Source of the DNA: Photobacterium swingsii
GTDB taxonomy: Bacteria > Pseudomonadota > Gammaproteobacteria > Enterobacterales > Vibrionaceae
Assembly: GCF_024346715.1 (NCBI RefSeq)
Contig: NZ_AP024853.1
Coordinates: forward strand, 62,001-126,000
Direction: 5' to 3'
Length of the DNA stretch: 64,000 bases
The translations under genes were made by a program, and so were the position numbers. Below the pieces are notes generated by a model. That model was not told the DNA's origin and did no database searches. It was given only the letters and a program-made list of their open reading frames with translations. Of this stretch, positions 60,719-64,000 are shown piece after piece (positions within the stretch are counted from its first letter, which is position 1; each line of letters begins with the position of its first letter).

Positions 60719-61502
60719 AATCTTGTTCCAAACGCGTGATGATATTTTGCTGATGCTGTGCGAGCTCTGCTGTGTAATCTCGTGGGGTTTGCCCTTGTGG
60801 TGTCGGTAGTGAAACCATCGCGGCAGGTGAGCCAGACATGAATAGGATTTGATCTCCTAATCGCAATGCTTCTTGCGGATCGTGGGTAATTAACAATACG
60901 GTCTTCCCTTTTAGTAAGGTGGCCGCAAGTGTTTGTAATTTATGACGTGTTACGGCATCTAATGCCGAAAAAGGTTCATCCATTAATACGATAGGCTTGT
61001 CTTGTAACAGCGTACGGGCAAGTGCAACACGTTGTCGCATACCGCCTGATAAGCTATCGGGGCGGGCATGGATGTGCTCACCAAGGCCGACATGGTTAAG
61101 TAATTCGCATGCGCGTTCTAGGCTATTTTCTGTTGGTTGCTCTGGGCTAAAGCGAGTGCTTAAACAGACATTATTAAGCACAGATAACCAAGGTAATAGT
61201 AGATCCTGCTGTGCCATGTACGCCACACGCCCTTCAATGGGAAGCTGATCTGAGACGGTGAGAGAACCTTGCCAATCTGCTTGCTCATTTAATAAGCCCG
61301 CCAATAAACGCAATAAGGATGTTTTGCCGCAACCACTTTTGCCTAGAATACAACTCCACTGACCTTGAGGTAGTGTGAGGTTGAGCTGTGAAAAAAGTGG
61401 TTGTTCACTGCTGTGGTAGCGAAGTTGGCATTGTGTCAGTGCGACAGCGACGCCTGCTTGCTCTCCTGCGCGGTGACTCATGGGTTGACTCATAGGGGGC
61501 AT
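60711..61502 (-). CDS. thiZ: ThiZ, ATPase of thiamine-precursor ABC transporter
   Basis: The 263-residue protein has Walker A LGKSGCGKTSLLR, signature LSGGMRQRVALARTL, Walker B PIVLMDEPFSALDAVTR and the switch histidine in LLITHDPQ. I place the start at ATG 61502 just after thiD; a frame to 61547 would overlap thiD by 29 bp. It energises ThiX and belongs to the nitrate/taurine/thiamine-precursor ATPase group. Confidence 0.92.
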   Translation of the reverse strand: MPPMSQPMSHRAGEQAGVAVALTQCQLRYHSSEQPLFSQLNLTLPQGQWSCILGKSGCGKTSLLRLLAGLLNEQADWQGSLTVSDQLPIEGRVAYMAQQDLLLPWLSVLNNVCLSTRFSPEQPTENSLERACELLNHVGLGEHIHARPDSLSGGMRQRVALARTLLQDKPIVLMDEPFSALDAVTRHKLQTLAATLLKGKTVLLITHDPQEALRLGDQILFMSGSPAAMVSLPTPQGQTPRDYTAELAQHQQNIITRLEQDYG

Positions 61503-61518
61503 TGTTCTGTCCGTATTT

Positions 61519-62349
61519 TTATGCGGTTGGATCAAAATGACCAGCAAAGAAGTGATGAACAGGGCCGTGACCAGAGCCGATGTCTAATGAATCTGCATGA
61601 TAGATAGCATGGGAAATGTAACCTTTTGCGTGAGTGACTGCCTCGACCAAATCGTAGCCTTGAGCGAGGAAAGATGCGATAGCAGCAGAAAGGGTACAAC
61701 CCGTACCATGGGTATTTTTGGTCTGAATACGATGGGTACTAAAGCGAAACACATCATCGGCAGTAATGAGTAGGTCGGTACTGTTTTCGCTTTGCTCTAG
61801 ATGGCCACCTTTTAGTAATACAGTTTTTGTATTGAGTTGGCGAAGATCCTCGATTAACGCATCCATTTCAGAATCAGTTTGAGGCACAGCGCAGCCTAGT
61901 AATGCCGCCGCTTCTGGTAGGTTGGGGGTAATAACATCGGCGAGGGGAAGAAGCATGTCTTTAAGTGTAGAGATAGCATCTTGTTGGAGTAATAAATCAC
62001 CGCTAGTGGCGACCATTACTGGGTCGATCACCAAGTGGTTAGGTTGATATTGTTGTAGCTTTTTAGCAACCATAGCGATGATCTTGGTATCGCTTAACAT
62101 GCCAATTTTAACGGACTTCACGTCTAAATCTGAGAAAATAGCATCAAGTTGTTGTTCAACGAATTCCGGTGAAATAGGTAAGATACCACTGACACCAAGG
62201 GTGTTTTGTGCTGTCAGCGCTGTGATAGCGGAACACGCGTAGCCACCAGTGGCAGAGATTGCTTTTATATCGGCTTGAATGCCCGCACCACCGCCACTGT
62301 CAGAGCCTGCGATGGTTAAAGTGATTGGTGTTTTAGATGGCGTTACCAT
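61519..62349 (-). CDS. thiD: Hydroxymethylpyrimidine/phosphomethylpyrimidine kinase
   Basis: The 276-residue kinase starts PITLTIAGSDSGGGAGIQAD, the ThiD signature, with VKIGMLSD, HLVIDPVMVATSGD and the anion-hole loop TKNTHGTGCTLSAAIAS. It phosphorylates HMP twice to HMP-PP, using HMP made by TenA. It is the first gene after the TPP riboswitch, so thiD-thiZ-thiX-thiY-tenA form a salvage operon repressed by thiamine pyrophosphate. Confidence 0.95.
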   Translation of the reverse strand: MVTPSKTPITLTIAGSDSGGGAGIQADIKAISATGGYACSAITALTAQNTLGVSGILPISPEFVEQQLDAIFSDLDVKSVKIGMLSDTKIIAMVAKKLQQYQPNHLVIDPVMVATSGDLLLQQDAISTLKDMLLPLADVITPNLPEAAALLGCAVPQTDSEMDALIEDLRQLNTKTVLLKGGHLEQSENSTDLLITADDVFRFSTHRIQTKNTHGTGCTLSAAIASFLAQGYDLVEAVTHAKGYISHAIYHADSLDIGSGHGPVHHFFAGHFDPTA

Positions 62350-62432
62350 AATTTATCCCTAAAATTGATGTAGGGATAACAGGTGCCAATAGTGCGATCT
62401 TAAGCGATCGGAATAGGGGACACAGCTGTTAG

Positions 62433-62516
62433 TTCCCTACGCCAGTGTTAACTGGATCAGGTTCAACGGGTCCCGCTTGGTATGTATACCTTGCAGTCTC
62501 AGCCTAAGGCTCCCCG
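62433..62516 (-). promoter_or_regulatory. TPP riboswitch (THI element)
   Basis: On the minus strand the core reads GGGGAGC, GGCTGAGA, then ACCCGTTGAACCTGATCCAG and GCGTAGGGA. These match the conserved thi-box blocks, including CUGAGA and the ACCUGAUC pyrophosphate-helix region. It lies about 85 bp before thiD and should repress the salvage operon when TPP is high. Confidence 0.95.
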
Positions 62517-62744
62517 ACTAACTTTCAAACACACTGAAAATATCAATATGTTTAGCATTTTGTATGGCAGGGATTATAACGCAATCACGTGGATCATCTA
62601 CCCCTATTCGAGATTATTTAAGATTTAGTCACTGTGTAAGTATTATAAGGTGATGAAATTATTGGAATAAAATCGTGTTAAGAATGGGGCAGATAACCAA
62701 ATAGAAAGGTGGTGGGGGAGCCCATATCATAAATGTTGGATAGC

Positions 62745-62771
62745 AAAAAGGCGCTAAATAAGCGCCTTTTT
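62745..62771. terminator. Terminator of the phnA-family gene
   Basis: AAAAAGGCGCT-aaata-AGCGCCTTTTT, symmetrical, 21 bp after the gene at 62792. Confidence 0.92.
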
Positions 62772-62791
62772 GAGTCATGCATTCGAGTGAA

Positions 62792-63367
62792 TTACATTTT
62801 TTTACAGTAAGCTGCGATAAGTACCATAGTTGTACCCGCTGCTTTACCGCTGATGTGTAGTGGGTTGTCGTTTAGACGAATACCACGAACAGCAGTACCT
62901 TGTTTAACAACAAGGCTAGAACCTTTAACTGGAAGGTCTTTAATCACAGTAACGTTATCGCCAGCTTGTAGCGGTGTACCGTTAACGTCAACAGTTTGGA
63001 TTGATTCAAGCTCTTCAAGTGCGATGCCTTTCTCAGCCCATTCAACCATGTCTTCTTCCATGTACATCATGTCTTTAAGGTCTTGAGCCCAAGATTCTGA
63101 TGCCGCAAGACGGTTAAGCATGCGGTAAGCCATGATTTGAACAGCTGGAGTTTGGCTCCACATGCTGTCGTTAAGACAACGCCAGTGGTTAGCTTCAACT
63201 GTATCTGCATCTTCGATTTGTCCACGACAAGTATCACAAACCATTACACAACAACCAGCAGTTTGATCCGGTGATGCTGGCACTTCATAAACACTTAGGT
63301 TGCTGTCTGAAGAACAAAGCTCACACTTAGATTCGCTGCGTTGTTTTAGAATATTTTCAATAGTCAT
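62792..63367 (-). CDS. PhnA/YjdM-family zinc-ribbon protein
   Basis: The 191-residue protein starts at ATG 63367 (the frame runs 24 codons further back). The N-terminal zinc ribbon has CELCSSDSNLSV and MVCDTCRGQI. The C-terminal PhnA domain reads VDVNGTPLQAGDNVTVIKDL then PVKGSSLVVKQGTAVRGIRL. The family was named for alkylphosphonate use, but its biochemical role is not settled. This longer type, with about 80 residues between ribbon and PhnA domain, is common in Vibrio. It is a single gene with its own terminator. Confidence 0.88.
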   Translation of the reverse strand: MTIENILKQRSESKCELCSSDSNLSVYEVPASPDQTAGCCVMVCDTCRGQIEDADTVEANHWRCLNDSMWSQTPAVQIMAYRMLNRLAASESWAQDLKDMMYMEEDMVEWAEKGIALEELESIQTVDVNGTPLQAGDNVTVIKDLPVKGSSLVVKQGTAVRGIRLNDNPLHISGKAAGTTMVLIAAYCKKM

Positions 63368-63604
63368 TAGAAATTGTCCGTAGATTTTGTGAGGCCGTAT
63401 TATGCCACCATTTAGTGAATTTGGAAGGCAAATGGGCATATATCACACAATTATATTGTAGCGACATACGGTTTAGTACAGCAAAAATAGCGCAAAAGTA
63501 AAAAAACGCAATTAATTATAGTTACAGCTATAAAGAAAAAGCATAATTAGCCGATGTTTAGTAGCATGCAAACAACATAATTAGAACATACATAAAGGAT
63601 GATT

Positions 63605-64000
63605 ATGAAAAAGGCCATTGCACTTATTAGCTTAGTAGCCCTGTTTGGCTGCACGGAAGAAGAAATCAAAGACACGCTGTCAGGCAAAACCAAGGTGTTT
63701 GCGGTTGAAAGCGTCGAAGTTGCGGGCTTAAGTGGCTTAGCGGACGGCACGCACTCTGTGACAGATAGCAAATTGGCGAGCCTTTTACCCGATGTATTCC
63801 CTAATGGGACTAAAGCTGATTTAGATAATTACGGAATTGGCACGCATGGGTCATCATGTGCGAAGATCGATACTACAACACCAGTATGTTTTGAAGATGG
63901 AAAAAGCTGTACGCCATCTGAAATGAAACAACTGAACTTGAAAGTGTATAAAATTGATCTTACAGATATCAAGTCAGCCTATGAGAACGCTAAGTTTTTC
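63605..64000 (+). CDS. Lipoprotein, partial (runs off the window)
   Basis: ATG 63605 with AAGGATG upstream starts a lipoprotein signal MKKAIALISLVALFGC, with the lipobox cysteine at residue 16. The mature part (TEEEIKDTLSGKTKVFAVES, then LSGLADGTHSVTDSKLASLL) continues open to the window end. It has a CAKIDTTTPVC pair that could form a disulfide. I do not recognise the family. Confidence 0.75.
   Translation, partial: MKKAIALISLVALFGCTEEEIKDTLSGKTKVFAVESVEVAGLSGLADGTHSVTDSKLASLLPDVFPNGTKADLDNYGIGTHGSSCAKIDTTTPVCFEDGKSCTPSEMKQLNLKVYKIDLTDIKSAYENAKFF

Noticed and set aside
1-64000. tRNA, rRNA, CRISPR array or prophage
   Set aside because: I saw no cloverleaf, ribosomal RNA segment, regular repeat-spacer array or phage structural genes. 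The only mobile element found is the IS4-family copy.

Overview
The window looks like a chromosome segment of a marine Vibrionaceae bacterium, most likely Photobacterium or a close relative. This rests on gene content recognised by eye: a RelV-type synthetase, a VpsR-type regulator, a LpxR-like deacylase, GlyGly-CTERM trypsins, Rof, DUF2750 and DUF5718 proteins, a moderate-to-low GC content and short cis elements of gamma-proteobacterial type. No search was run, so the genus is an inference.

Layout. 1-5.8 kb: glycine cleavage genes. gcvH and gcvP run leftwards, an XRE/cupin regulator and gcvT run rightwards, with a PurR-like box, a candidate regulator operator and a structured gcvT leader. 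6-12 kb: small secreted proteins, a LprI/META-domain protein and a Fur-box-preceded TonB-dependent siderophore receptor. 12-16 kb: a crotonase, a short-chain dehydrogenase and a LysR regulator, with a complete IS4-family element (9-bp target duplication) between the last two. 16-19 kb: rof, relV and small hypothetical genes.

19.2-25.6 kb is the most unusual region: a divergent cluster that resembles the functional-amyloid (Fap) system of Pseudomonas but is strongly diverged. It has a FapF-like outer-membrane barrel, three small secreted subunit-like proteins (two of them paralogues), a periplasmic C39 peptidase (FapD-like), a FapE-like protein carrying a double-glycine leader motif, and a VpsR-type regulator lacking the sigma-54 contact loop. 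A set of palindromic GAGACGTCTC-type sites lies in the divergent promoter and recurs before the regulator gene.

25.6-41 kb: two tandem secreted trypsins with GlyGly-CTERM anchors, a LpxR-like lipid A deacylase, a sulfurtransferase, a PstS-like protein, a diguanylate cyclase, ravA-viaA, a bacterial ionotropic-glutamate-receptor-like channel, and an NfeD/slipin pair. 41.4-53.4 kb: a complete pelABCDEFG polysaccharide operon, with a c-di-GMP inhibitory-type RxxD site in PelD. 53.7-64 kb: rlmF, an unrecognised conserved gene, mrcB (PBP1b), a TPP-riboswitch-controlled thiD-thiZXY-tenA salvage operon, a PhnA-family gene and the start of a lipoprotein gene.

Functional theme: the Fap-like fibre cluster, its VpsR-type regulator, a GGDEF enzyme and the Pel operon all lie within about 34 kb. 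This suggests a biofilm-matrix neighbourhood that may share c-di-GMP control. That link is an inference from content and position.
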